64,000 nt of DNA from contig NC_050104.1 of NCBI RefSeq assembly GCF_902167145.1, forward strand, positions 109,813,849 to 109,877,848, in the 5' to 3' direction. Below the pieces are notes generated by a model, which searched no databases, had not been told where the DNA came from, and worked only from the letters and a program-made list of their open reading frames with translations. Shown one piece after another: positions 47,734 through 58,572 of the stretch; position 1 is the first letter of the stretch, and the number at the start of each line of letters is the position of its first letter. Made by a program: the position numbers and the translations under genes. Origin of the DNA: Zea mays. Its lineage: Eukaryota; Streptophyta; Magnoliopsida; Poales; Poaceae.

Positions 47734-48211
47734 TGTTGGGGCGAAGGCGAAGACGCCACCCTTCGCTCGAGGCCTTCACCGTGGTCGCCGGTCCAACGGA
47801 GACAAGACAACGGGCGAGGACACCCTTCGCTCCATTCGACATCGGGCGAAGACCTACAACGAGGTCATCCCACCGTGCGGCTTCGTCCAGCATGGAGGCC
47901 CACTTGTGATCCGGCCCATTGTAACAGGCCCTGCGTGGCCACTGTGTGTTACGGGCCTAATTTGTAAAGGCGCCTCTGTAATTACAGTCTGTAACCCCGC
48001 TTTATGGGAATATTCTGGGGATAACCTAGGTGTCTGAGGGCACATGCGTCCTTAACACAAGACGCTGGGCACTCGGATACCTATAAATACCCCCGCACAG
48101 TGCCCTTGAGAGGCTAGATTAACAGAGCTATTGCCATCTTGCGCGAGAACCCTGTTAACATCACTGTTCACCCCCGTTGGATCCCCTTGCAACTGAGAGC
48201 AAGTTCCAACA
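47734..48211 (+). repeat. Tat element 3' LTR
   Basis: 478 bp. It differs from the 5' LTR at 7 positions by eye (6 transitions, 1 transversion) with no length change. TSD ATTGG follows. Confidence 0.93.
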
Positions 48212-49264
48212 ATTGGTATTCTTTTGAAGGGGTTTTGTGCATGCTACGGTTGTCCCCTTCTCAAGCTTTTTCACCATATTATCACGGTTATCTTGAGAAG
48301 GTTGAGCATGACACTTTCCCTTCAAAAGAGTTAAGCTCCTTCTTAGCCTTCCAACTTCTTCCTTGAGCTCTTTATTTTCTTGTGTCATAGAAATATCACT
48401 AATTCCTGAAATTTCTAGCTCAATGGAAGATTGGCTTTCTTGAGAGCAACATTTGTTAGCACATGATAATATAGTTTCTACTTGAGTACATGTGCATATG
48501 TGAGGTTGGTATGATTTCAAATTAGTTAACACAACCTCATGAGCCATTTCTAACATGATATGTGAATCCATAAATTTATTATGAGAGCACACAAGCATAT
48601 CTTGTTTTTCTTGCAAAGCTAGATTTTCAATATTTAGCCTTTCTATCGTGTTCTTGAACATAGCATTTTTATTTTCTAATTGAGCAATATATGATGAATG
48701 ATTAACAACTTTAATTTGCTCAATTGAAATGTCTTCATACCTTTGGACCAAATCATCATGAGAGCACTTTAGCTTCTCATGCTCTTTGGTCAACTTCTCT
48801 AAGTCTTCAATTTTTCTGATGAGGAAGTCTTCTTGCTTATGAAGCATTTCTTTTTGTTCTTCCGCTCTTTTCATGAGTTTGAGCAAGCTCATCCGATGTT
48901 TCTTGCTTAGCTGAGCGAAGAATTGTTGAAGATCATCCTCATCTTCACTATCACTTTCTTGCTCCTCCTCATCCTCACTTTTGCTTTCACTATCACTCCC
49001 ATTAGCAATAAAGCACATATGAGAAGTGGATTTGAAAGACGAACCTTGTGAAGAGGTGGATTCGTCGTTTGGTCTCCATCGATCATTTTCTTCTTCAATT
49101 TTGTTCTTCGCCTCATCTTCCTTCATTTTGAGGAACATCCTTTCGGCGATTCTCATGGCAAGATCTATTGCCCTAGGATCAACATCTGCAACAAAATATG
49201 AATTCGAGGCAACCTCAACTTTTTCAAGCTTAGAAGCACTTTCGTTTCTTAGTCCCCCCGACAT
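48212..49264 (-). CDS. Gag-like protein of the 2-kb-LTR element, N-terminal part
   Basis: ATG 49264 starts MSGGLRNESASKLEK about 55 nt after the LTR. The encoded part (about 350 residues) has an acidic stretch (SDSESKSEDEEEQESDSEDEDD) and long coiled coils (MSLLKLMKRAEEQKEML..., LEKLTKEHEKLKCSH...). The capsid-like domain with [15 protein letters not shown], found in all other Sirevirus Gags here, is absent. The frame is open up to the Tat insertion at ATTGG 48212-48216 and continues at 36288 in register. Continued ORF use despite the lack of pol suggests the protein served packaging or assembly; this is inference. Confidence 0.75.
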
Positions 49265-49319
49265 GATCTTTTCCTCACGCGGTTAAGCGTTAGAACGAGG
49301 ATTAGGCTTTGATACCAAT

Positions 49320-51383
49320 TGAAAGTTGCCTAGAGGGGGGGGGTGAATAGGCAAGTTAAAACTTTTTCAACAAAAACTAGAAGCAAACTGGGTAAAACTG
49401 AATTGATCTTGAAATTCACCCAGTTAACTTTGGAAATGAGATGTTCTAAATGATCCACAGGGTTCAAAGTAGTAGATCTGAGAAGGGCACTTCTCAAAAT
49501 CCACACACCAAAAAGATATAAACAAATCTTCCACGCAATGGTGAGAGAACGAAGAACACAAACAAACACAATGAGCAAGAACACAAGAGACACAAGATTT
49601 ATCCCGAGGTTCGGTCACACCACCAAGGTGCCCTACTTCCTCGTTGAGGCGCCCACAAAGAGTCGGGTCTCTTTCAACCCTAATCCTCTCTTTGCCGACC
49701 ACAAAGGTCAAGCCCACACAATAATCTTTGCTCAAACGAGCGGGTAATACAAACTTTCTTGTGGTCTTCCACAAGATTTGGAGACTCACAAGAGACACCT
49801 AGTCGTCTAGGAGCTAGAAGCTCCAAGAGTAATGAATCCACAAAGAACTCGATGTAGTACCAAAGCTCGAATGAAGAAGAGCAAGAGAGATTTGGAGATG
49901 AAGCACAAAAACCGCAGCTCTCAAACTCACTCAATGATTTCTCTCCAAAGATTTGAAATGGGAGAGGCAAGAGGTGTGTGAGAGAGAGTGGGAGGTGTTT
50001 CTCAGGTTAGAAATGGAGTTTTGTGCGTTCTCTTCTGTGGGGAAGAGTGTGGGAGGTGTATATAAAGGTGCCCCAAAAGCTGGTGGCCGTTAGGGAAATC
50101 TGACTGAAATTCGGTTGAACCGGTTCTAAAACCGGTTGAACCGGATTCCACTAGTCGATTTTCGATTCACTGGCGGACTCAGCCGGAGACTGAACCGGTC
50201 CCAAATTCGGTTGAACCGGTTCAAATTCGGTTCAACCGGTTTCAAATTCGGTTGAACCGGATTCAAAATTCGGTTGAACCGGTTTTCCAAAAATCTGCAC
50301 ATGACTTTTTCTGACAGGACTGACTGGCAGACTGCGAGTGACAGAGGGGAACTGTGCAGAAACCGGTTGAACCGGTTTTAGGTCCGGTTGAACCGGTTTT
50401 TGAACTGTTGCACAGATTTTGAGAAAACCGAAGTGAAACCAGGGTAAAATGGAAGTTTTAGATCAAGGATTTTGAGCTTTAGTACCAACACCAACCTTCT
50501 TTTTGGATCCCCCTTGATAGTACGACAATTCCTATACTCAAGTTAAATAAAATATAATTAAGTAAACTCCTTGAGTAATTGGTGTCTAAAGTGTGATTTC
50601 TCCATGGTGTTGCTTCATAAGGATCACAAACATCTTTGTCTCACCTTTTGAAGCAAACACAAATCGAGTCTGTGACTTGTGCCATTTCACCATATATGAG
50701 TTCAAATCATGGCTTCAAGTCACCTTACTGATGCATCAACATGTTGTAACTATTCATAGCTGATTAGTTCATCGACTTAGTGCAAGTACTCTCTTCTTCA
50801 CCTTAGCCATGGTACCTCGGTCTACAAGCCATCGCTTGGCCTTCTCCTTCGCTTAGTTCCTCGAAGCCCTTTCCTTGCTATCTTCACCCTATCAAGCCAT
50901 TCTTGAGTCACATCCTATTGAGCATCCATTGAGAGAATCATTTCTTCAATATTGTGAACCTTGCTTGAATGTCATCTAGATATAACTGCTAAGATCAATC
51001 AAACTCTAGTTTGATTCTCATATATTCATATATGGACTAATAGTAATATGGTCAAGCCAATTCACGATTCCTCATATCTTATTCACTTTGGCTTGACCAA
51101 TCCTCTTAATCACTTCAACCTCTATTATGATCATATTTATGCATAGTGATTTCTCAGGACTTGTCCATATATCCAAACCAATATAGAGACCATATTATAT
51201 CCATTTGCATTGTCTCACTGGTTATTTGACCTTGTGTTGAACCTTGTTCACTGATCATTATACACTATTCAAGTATGTTCATCATACTGAATTTCCTGTT
51301 CAACACTTAGCAAACTTGTTAGACCTTTAAATGTGTTGTTATCCAAATCACCAAAACTCACAAAAGGGATGAATGCACTTTCA
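49320..51383 (-). repeat. 5' LTR of the 2-kb-LTR element
   Basis: 2064 bp, nearly identical to 19378-21430, differing mostly by single transitions, a longer G run near the end and one small duplication near 50315. AACCGG repeats at about 50110-50400. Confidence 0.9.
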
Positions 51384-53156
51384 ATGGTGCATCCCCCAAC
51401 TCAAACTGATGAACAGGTTCATCAAGAGGCGTGCAATCAAGGGGGAGCACAAGATGATCATGTTATGGAGGAAGAAGCACCTCAAGATCCTCCAACTCAA
51501 GTCCGAGCGACGATTCAAAGGAATCATCCCGTCGACCAAATTTTGGGTGATATAAGCAAGGGAGTAACTACTCGCTCTAGATTAGTTAATTTTTGTGAGC
51601 ATTACTCTTTTGTCTCTTCTATCGAGCCTTTCAGGGTAGAAGAGGCCTTGCTAGATCCGGACTGGGTGTTGGCCATGCAGGAAGAGCTCAATAACTTCAA
51701 GCGAAATGAAGTTTGGACACTGGTGCCACGTCCCAAGCAAAACATTGTGGGAACCAAGTGGGTGTTCCGCAACAAACAGGACGAGCACGGGGTGGTGACA
51801 AGGAACAAGGCACGACTTGTGGCAAAAGGTTATGCCCAAGTCGCAGGTTTGGACTTTGAGGAGACTTTTGCTCCTGTGGCTAGGCTAGAGTCAATCCGCA
51901 TATTGTTAGCCTATGCTGCTCACCATTCTTTCATGTTGTTCCAAATGGATGTGAAGAGCGCTTTCCTCAACGGGCCAATCAAGGAGGAGGTGTACGTAGA
52001 GCAACCCCCTGGCTTTGAGGATGAACGGTACCTTGACCACGTGTGTAAGCTCTCTAAGGCGCTCTATGGACTTAAGCAAGCCCCAAGAGCATGGTATGAA
52101 TGCCTTAGAGACTTTCTAATTGCTAATGCTTTCAAGGTTGGGAAGGCCGATCCAACTTTATTCACTAAGACTTGTGATGGTGACTTATTTGTGTGCCAAA
52201 TTTATGTCGATGACATAATATTTGGTTCTACTAACCAAAAGTCTTGTGAAGAGTTTAGCAGGGTGATGACTCAAAAGTTTGAGATGTCGATGATGGGCGA
52301 GTTAAGCTACTTCCTTGGGTTCCAAGTGAAGCAATCCAAGGACGGCACTTTCATCTCCCAAACGAAGTACACGCAAGATTTGATCAAGCGGTTTGGGATG
52401 AAGGACGCCAAGCCCGCAAAGACTCCAATGGAAACCGATGGACATGTCGACCTCAACAAAGGAGGTAAGTCCGTTGATCAAAAGGCATACCGGTCTATGA
52501 TAGGTTCTTTACTTTATTTATGTGCTAGTAGACCGGATATTATGCTAAGCATATGCATGTGTGCTAGATTTCAATCTGATCCAAGGGAGTGTCACCTTGT
52601 GGCCGTTAAGCGAATTCTTAGATATTTAGTCGCTACGCCTTGCTTTGGGATCTGGTATCCAAAGGGGTCTACTTTTGACTTGATTGGATATTCAGACTCC
52701 GATTATGCTGGATGTAAGGTTGATAGGAAGAGTACATCAGGGACGTGCCAATTCTTAGGAAGGTCCCTGGTGTCTTGGAGTTCTAAGAAACAAACTTCCG
52801 TTGCCATATCCACCACTGAGGCCGAGTATGTTGCCGCAGGACAGTGTTGCGCGCAACTACTTTGGATGAGGCAAACCCTCAGGGACTTTGGCTACAATCT
52901 GAGCAAAGTCCCACTCCTATGTGATAATGAGAGTGCTATCCGCATGGCGGATAATCCTGTTGAACACAGCCGCACTAAGCACATAGACATCCGACATCAC
53001 TTTTTGAGAGACCACCAGCAAAAGGGAGATATCAAAGTGTTTTATGTTAGCACCGAGAACCAGCTAGCCGATATCTTTACCAAGCCTTTAGATGAGAAGA
53101 CCTTTTGCAGGCTGCGTAGTGAGCTAAATGTCTTAGATTTGCGTAACTTGGATTGA
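51384..53156 (+). pseudogene. pol: Ji-A pol, second part: reverse transcriptase and RNase H
   Basis: The frame resumes at the second ATGGT copy (51384-51388) in register with 19377. It is open to the TGA at 53154-53156. RT motifs: [38 protein letters not shown] and YVDDIIFG. The copia RNase H follows: [28 protein letters not shown] and DNESAI. It ends [11 protein letters not shown]...RNLD like Ji-B. This part has no lesion, but it is severed from its 5' part and so cannot be expressed as Pol. Confidence 0.92.
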
Positions 53157-53949
53157 TTTATAGCATACATGTGTTTTATGCCTTTGATCAAGTTACTTTA
53201 TGCATTTATGAGATTTGTGTTTATGTATGGTGCTCAAGTTGTACACATGATCCCCGGACCTCACAAGTCCATGTGCAAGTGATGCACTTATTTAGGGGGA
53301 GGCATGCTACAACTTGACCCTTTGAGACTAACCTTGTGTTTGAGTTTATTTGTTTTAGTCTCAAAAGTAGATTGAAAGGGAAAGGTGGACTTGGACCATG
53401 AAAGACTTCCACTGCACTCCGATAAGAGAGTAACTAATTCCAAGTTCATCTCTATGCTCTTATTGCCTTTTTTACTCTTAATTGAAGATTTTGGTGAGGC
53501 AATGGGGTTTAAGGGCCAAAAATGATCCCGTTTTGGTGTTTGATGCCAAAGGGGGAGAAAATAATGCTAAAGCAAATGGATCAGCTACCACTTGAAAATT
53601 TTGAAAATAGTAGAGTTAAAGCTTTTGTTTTGACAAAATATTCTTATTGTCTCTTATTGTCAAAAATTGGTGTCTTGTGGGGAGAATGTTTGATTATGGG
53701 AAAAAGGGGGAGTTTTTGAATATTTGATCAATTTCTCTTGGAATACCGCTATTTATGTCTCAACAAGTGTGTTTGACTTAGAGATAGAAAATTGAGTTTG
53801 ATTTGCAAAAACAAACCAAGTGGTGGCAAAGGATGATCCAAATATGCCAAATTTGAATCAAAACAAATCTTGTTCTCATTTGCATTGATATTGCACTTCT
53901 ATGTGTTGCTTTATGTTGTGTTGGCATAAATCACCAAAAAGGGGGAGAT
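53157..53949 (+). other. Ji-A 3' non-coding region with polypurine tracts
   Basis: No ORF. Several purine tracts of the AGGGGGAG type occur (near 53296, 53552, 53705), and the functional PPT AAAAAGGGGGAGAT (53936-53949) abuts the 3' LTR. Near 53371, GTAGATTGAAAGGGAAAG copies the sequence of the true PPT/LTR junction. Confidence 0.75.
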
Positions 53950-55200
53950 TGAAAGGGAAATGTGCCCTTGGGCCATTTCTAAGTATTTTGGTGATTAAGT
54001 GCCAACACAAGTGGTTTAAGTGTTAAACTGTGCCAATTGGTGGATGAAGTGCAAATCAGCACAAAGGTATGATTCTAGACTTAGTACATTGGTTTTTGTG
54101 TACTAACATATCTGTCTAAGTGCTAGAATCAGAGAAAAGACAAAAGGAAAAAAGACTTGGCTTGAGCAGCCAAGACTCTGCGCAGTCTGGGTGCACCGGA
54201 CTGTCCGGTGGTGCACCGGACAGTGTCCGGTGCGCAAGGCTGGAGTCTGGTCAACTGGCTGCTCTCGAGTCTCGATGGCGTCGTACGACTAAAAATCATC
54301 GGACTGTCCGGTGGTGCACCGGACTGTCGGTGAGCCAACGGTCGGCCGCGCAATCCGCGCGTGACGCGTGGCCGAGCCAACGGTCTGATGGGGGCACCAG
54401 ACTATCCGGTGTGCACCGGACAGTGTCCGGTGCGCCAACGGCTCCAAATCTTCAACGGTCGGCTGCGCCAGAATAGGAAAACAATCAGCACCGGACATGC
54501 TACAGTACCTGTCCGGTGGTGCACCAGACTGTCCAGTGCGCCACCCAACAGAAGGCAAGAATTGCCTTCCTGGATTGCTTCAAACGGCTCCTAGCTGCCT
54601 TGTGGCTATAAAAGGGACCCATAGGCACATGGAGGAAGACACCAAGCATACTCTAAGCATTCTTGATCATTCACACTCTGTCTTTGCACACTCGATTGAC
54701 ATTCTTAGTGATTTGAGCTTCGTTCTAGACTTCTAGTGGTGAACCTTGTGTTATTCATTTGAGCTCAAGTCTTGGCTGTGTGTGTGCGTATTGCTGTGGA
54801 TTTGTGTGTGTTGCTTCCCTCCCTTACTCTAGTGCTTTCACTTTGATCCTTATTGTAAGGGCGAGAGACTCCAAGTTGTGGAGATTCCTCGCTAACGGGA
54901 AAGAGTAAAGAAAGAAGAACACCGTGGTATTCAAGTTGATCATTGGATCACTTGAGAGGAGTTGAGTGCAACTCTCGTCCATTGGGACGCCACAACGTGG
55001 AATAGGCAAGTGTTATACTTGGCCGAACCACGGGATAAATCCTCGTGTCTCTTGTGCTTGTTCTCATTGTGTCTATTGTGTTTCACAAGAGCTCTCCTAT
55101 AGCCACCTGATTTCACTGTGCTAACTCTTAATCAAGTTTTGTGGCTTTAAGTGTTAAGTTTTTACAGGATCACCTATTCACCCCCCTCTAGGTGCTCTCA
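53950..55200 (+). repeat. Ji-A 3' LTR
   Basis: 1251 bp, TGAAAGGG...CTCTCA, with the palindrome cluster at about 54190-54540 and a TATA-type GGCTATAAAAGGG near 54605. Followed by TSD AATGC (55201-55205). Confidence 0.92.
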
Positions 55201-55205
55201 AATGC

Positions 55206-55911
55206 ACTAGCTCTTGTATTGAATGAAAACTTCAGAAGACTTGGATGCTTGGAGTTGTGGTGGTTGGGGGATATTTATAGCCCTTAACCACCAAGAAGCC
55301 GTTGGGGAAGGCTGCTGGCGATGGGCGCACCGGATAGTCCGGTGTGCCACCGGACAGGTCCTGTTCAATGTCCGGTGCGCCGCCACGTAACCCAATTGTT
55401 AGTGTTCGGAGCTCGGTCGATCGTTGGAGTTTTGTCTTCTTGCGGCACCAGACAGTCTGGTGCCACACCAGATAGGTCCTATTCACTGTCTGGTGCGCCT
55501 GTGTCTCTGCGGCTCTGACTCTGCACACACTGTTCCTCTATCAGCGGCTTTGGCAGTCGACTGTTGCGCGATTTAGTCGTTGCTCCACTGGTACACCGGA
55601 CAGTCCGGTGAATTATAGCGGAGTGCGCCCGCTGAAACCCGAGAGTGGCTGGTTCAACCCTGTACGGTCCTGGTGCACCGGACACTATCCGGTGGCACAC
55701 CGGACAGTCCGGTGCGCCAGATCACAGCACACTTGGTTTCTTTTGCTCCTTTAAATTTGATCCCTAACTTGAATATTTATTGGTTTGTGTTGAACCTTTT
55801 TGCACCTGTAGAACATGTATTCTAGAGCAAACTAGTTAGACCATATATTTGTGTTGGGCATTCAACCACCAAAATTAATCATAGAAAACGGTTAACCCTA
55901 TTTCCCTTTCA
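55206..55911 (-). repeat. Opie-like 5' LTR (- strand), 5' portion
   Basis: This resumes the LTR interrupted by Ji-A and ends at 55911 (sense start TGAAAGGGAAATAGGGTTAACC). It contains decayed CACCGGA...TCCGGTG palindromes at 55328-55715. The copy abuts a second Opie-like LTR piece at 55912 without recognisable spacing. Confidence 0.8.
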
Positions 55912-56856
55912 GAGGCCACAAAGGTCGGGTCTATTTCAACCCTTTCCCTCTCTCTCAAATGGTCACTTAGACCGAGTGAGTCTTCTCTTAATCACACGGG
56001 TCACTAAGACCCCGCAAGGACCACCACACACTTGGTGTCGCTTGCTTAACTTTACAAAGCACTTAAGAATTGGAATGAGAAAGGAAGAAGGCAATCCAAG
56101 CGACAAGAGCAACAAAAGAACACAAGTGATCCTCTCACAAGCCCTGAAGCACTAGAGTTGATTTTGGGAACTTGGAGTGGATTGATTGCTTTGATTGTGT
56201 CTTGGAGTGTTGGACTTTGCTCTTGCTATGAATGAATATTTTAGAATGCTTGGATGGCTTTGAATGAGGTGGTTGGGGGATATTTATAGCCCCCAACCAC
56301 TTCCTAGCCGTTGGCAAAGTCTGCTGGCGATGGGCGCACCGGACAGTTCGGTGGCGCACCGGATAGTCACTGTTCATTGTCCGGTGCGCGCCACGTCAGC
56401 GCGTCCGTTAGGTTTTGGAGCAGTAGACTGTTGGAGCCGTTTGTCTTTTTGCTGCACCGGACAGTCCGGTGACCTCTGACTTCTGTTGCGGCACTGTTCA
56501 TCACTGTTCATCTAAGCAATCAACTGTTAGCGCGCAGAGAGCCGTTGCTCCGCTGGCTCACCAGACAGTCCGGTGAATTATAGTGGAGCGCGCTCAGAAG
56601 AACCTGAGAGTGGCTGGTTCGCTGGCTGCCTGGCCTGGTGCACCGGACAGTGTCTGGTGCGCCACTTGGCAGCACACTCTCAGCCTTGCTTCAATTTTTT
56701 ATTGTGTCCCTAACTAAATTTCTTTCTTGGTTTGTATTGAACCTTATGCACCTGAGATAAAGGATATCTAGACAAACTAGTTAGTCCACATGGTTTGTGT
56801 TGGACTTCAATCACCAAAATTGATTATAGGAAATGATTAAGTCCATTACCCTTTCA
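55912..56856 (-). repeat. Second Opie-like LTR fragment on the - strand
   Basis: Sense start TGAAAGGGTAATGGAC at 56856. It contains the Opie LTR blocks (CTCGGTCTAAGTGACC, GGTGGTCCTTGCGGGG) and palindrome remnants at 56337-56660. It is cut at 55912 within the motif CTTTGTGGCCTC, where the neighbouring Opie-like element begins; the missing end (CTCAACGGGGAG...) was not found on the other side at 11132. Confidence 0.75.
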
Positions 56857-57117
56857 GCATTCACAACCCCACTCAGAATGAAGATAAAACCAGCCAGACC
56901 CAAGGGTAGTAGAATCAACCATAGGGCTCAGGGACTCAACAACAACCTTCTCAGAACAACTTTCGCCAACCTGCCCCAAGAGGAGGAAGAGGGGGACAAA
57001 GCTTCAAAGGAAGATTCAACTCCCAGCCAAGGAAGTTATTCTTGCTCTTCTATGGAGAGTACAAGGGCCATACCACAAGGACATGTAAAGTAACAATCCT
57101 AAAGCAAAAGGAAATTG
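56857..57117 (+). pseudogene. gag remnant of outer gypsy element, second part
   Basis: It continues the frame from 10407: IHNPTQNEDKTSQTQG, then two TAGs, and QQQPSQNNFRQPAPRGGRGGQ, FKGRFNSQPRK and the Cys/His remnant LFYGEYKGHTTRTCK. The Gly/Arg-rich segment before a CLFHGE...C-type motif parallels the Tat gag at 38160-38260, so this copy probably belongs to the same lineage. Stops make it non-functional. Confidence 0.6.
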
Positions 57118-58572
57118 CCGAAGCATAATAAAACAAACCAAGGAAAGTTCTCTACACATCCTCAACTACTCCTCGTACATTCTAGAGCATGTCCACCATC
57201 AATAGCCAAGCCCACAACCTTCAGTATCCATTGCTTCGACAAGCCCATCTCCAACTCACTGGATCATGCCCCAACCTTTCATAATAGCACCTTCGCCATA
57301 TGAGCAACATCTTGTAGGTCCATCACAGATCCAACAAGAATATTCTACAAAAATATGCCACACCACGATTCAATGGAGCAGTTCGAGGCTAGATGTGTCA
57401 ACAACACTGTCCCTGAGTCGAAGCACATCTACTAAGAGCCTAAGGGGATGAAGCAAGAAACCGAAGTCACAAAAGAAAGTCCAAGGACTTATTGTAATTT
57501 TGATGTCTGCTTTCCCTTTCTTTTATTTTTTTCGCAAGAAACACCAAGAGAATATACCCGTAGATAGTTTGTATATGTAAATCCGAGGTTACATAATCGA
57601 GTTTAACAAAAATATGGAAAAACTCCAAAGTCATTCCTAAGGGAATGCAGAGCTCAAATGAAACACCTAGTAAAGGTGGAAAATCTCCAAAGTCGTTTCT
57701 AAGGGAATGCAGAGCTCGAATGAAACACCTAGCAAAGGTAGAAAAACTCCAAAGTCATTCCTAAGGGAATACATGGCTCGAAAGAAACACCTAGTAAAGG
57801 TGGAAAGACTCCAAGTCGTTCCCAAGGGAATACAGAGCCAGATTCAAAAAACCTTCAAACGAAGGCACATATGCTTTTTCACCTCTAACACCATTTGCAT
57901 CATACATTATGCATCATATCATCATCCATCATCATAGCCTACATACCATTTTAAAGGGCAGAGAAGGAAAAGTGTCCTTCTCTCCTTGCAATATTGGGCA
58001 AAGAAGGGAAAGTATCCTTCTTGCAACAAGTAGGCTCCTTCGGACATTCGACACCGATTCTGAAAAGGCCTTTACTCCAGTAAGGTAAAATGTACCTTCG
58101 TCAATTTTTATATTATTCTCTAATGAAGCATGTTAATGTATTCTTTACAAAGCATGAAAACAAGGAAATGTGTTTTTTGCCTTCGGCTCAAAAGGTACAT
58201 ATATTTGTTTCACTCTCTATAAAGAAATAACATAGCAACCCACACAAAGCATGTATATTACATGAATATCTACATATAGAACAATTGCACTCCTCATTTT
58301 TTTAATATAAACACTTATTAGTTCTCTTTTAGATCTCTTTCAACAATGTCGTTAAGTGCCTCTTCAACAACATCATCTATCGTCCTATGAACTACTTTAA
58401 GTTCAACCAAAAAATCCTTCAACTCGGGGTGTCATTCTCCGAAATGTATGGTTCCAGCAACGTTGGGAGGGAAACTGTGAAGAAACGTTCATGTCATAAA
58501 AGCACAAATGACTACCCGAAGCATCGATAAGTAAACAAAATACCTTTGAGTTCCTTTAGTCATAAGGCTTCT
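57118..58572 (+). other. Non-coding 3' interior of outer gypsy element
   Basis: No RT, integrase or RNase H is readable after the gag remnant, so the copy looks non-autonomous. It contains a 62-bp tandem array at about 57608-57845 and repeated AAGTGTCCTTCTCTCC/AAGTATCCTTCTTGC near 57970-58020. The Opie-like element is inserted at 58573, so the 3' LTR lies beyond the window. Confidence 0.55.
57608..57845. repeat. 62-bp tandem repeat, four copies
   Basis: The motif CTCCAAAGTCATTCCTAAGG recurs at 57622, 57684, 57746 and 57808, each 62 bp apart, with GCTCGAATGAAACACCTAG between. It lies where Tat-lineage elements often carry tandem arrays, as in the 77-bp array at 42699. Confidence 0.9.

Larger units (their letters stand above)
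36289..48211 (+). mobile_element. Tat-lineage Ty3/gypsy element with antisense gene
   Basis: Two 478-bp LTRs (36289-36766, 47734-48211; TGTTGGGGCG...TTCCAACA) are flanked by the TSD ATTGG (36284-36288, 48212-48216). PBS TGGCGCCCACC follows the 5' LTR and the purine-rich CTCGGAGGGCAAA (47721-47733) precedes the 3' LTR. Order: gag, PR-RT-RH-second RH-integrase (all + and broken), a 77-bp tandem array, then a spliced gene on the - strand. The second RNase H and the antisense gene are Tat hallmarks. I count 7 differences between the LTRs (1.5%). It is inserted in the Gag ORF of the 2-kb-LTR element. Confidence 0.93.
19378..51383 (-). mobile_element. Non-autonomous 2-kb-LTR element on the - strand (Sirevirus-like)
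   Basis: LTRs at 49320-51383 (5', sense) and 19378-21430 (3'), both TGAAAGTGCATTC...GGCAACTTTCA in sense, are flanked by the TSD ATGGT (19373-19377 and 51384-51388). The PBS TGGTATCAAAGCC (49317-49305) and PPT AAAAAGGGGGAGAT (21444-21431) are in the right places. With Ji-B and the Tat element removed, the interior is about 7.1 kb: one Gag-like ORF, then non-coding sequence with a gag/protease relic and hairpins. No RT, integrase or RNase H is readable, so it needs proteins from another element. By eye the LTRs differ by roughly 28 substitutions. Confidence 0.92.
14284..55200 (+). mobile_element. Ji-like Sirevirus copy A (host of the nested stack)
   Basis: LTRs at 14284-15542 and 53950-55200, both TGAAAGGGAAATGTGCCC...CTCTCA, are flanked by the TSD AATGC (14279-14283 and 55201-55205). 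The 2-kb-LTR element is inserted in pol at 19378-51383, so Ji-A itself is about 8.9 kb. gag and pol carry stops and frameshifts. The two LTRs differ at many sites, mostly C/T and G/A changes within CCGG-containing palindromes, which fits an old, methylated copy and agrees with its outer place in the nest. Confidence 0.93.

Noticed and set aside
10408..56856. One complete element spanning these ends
   Set aside because: The flanks (ACAGG and GCATT) do not match and the two LTR pieces are different sequences, so they are not the two ends of one insertion as they stand.
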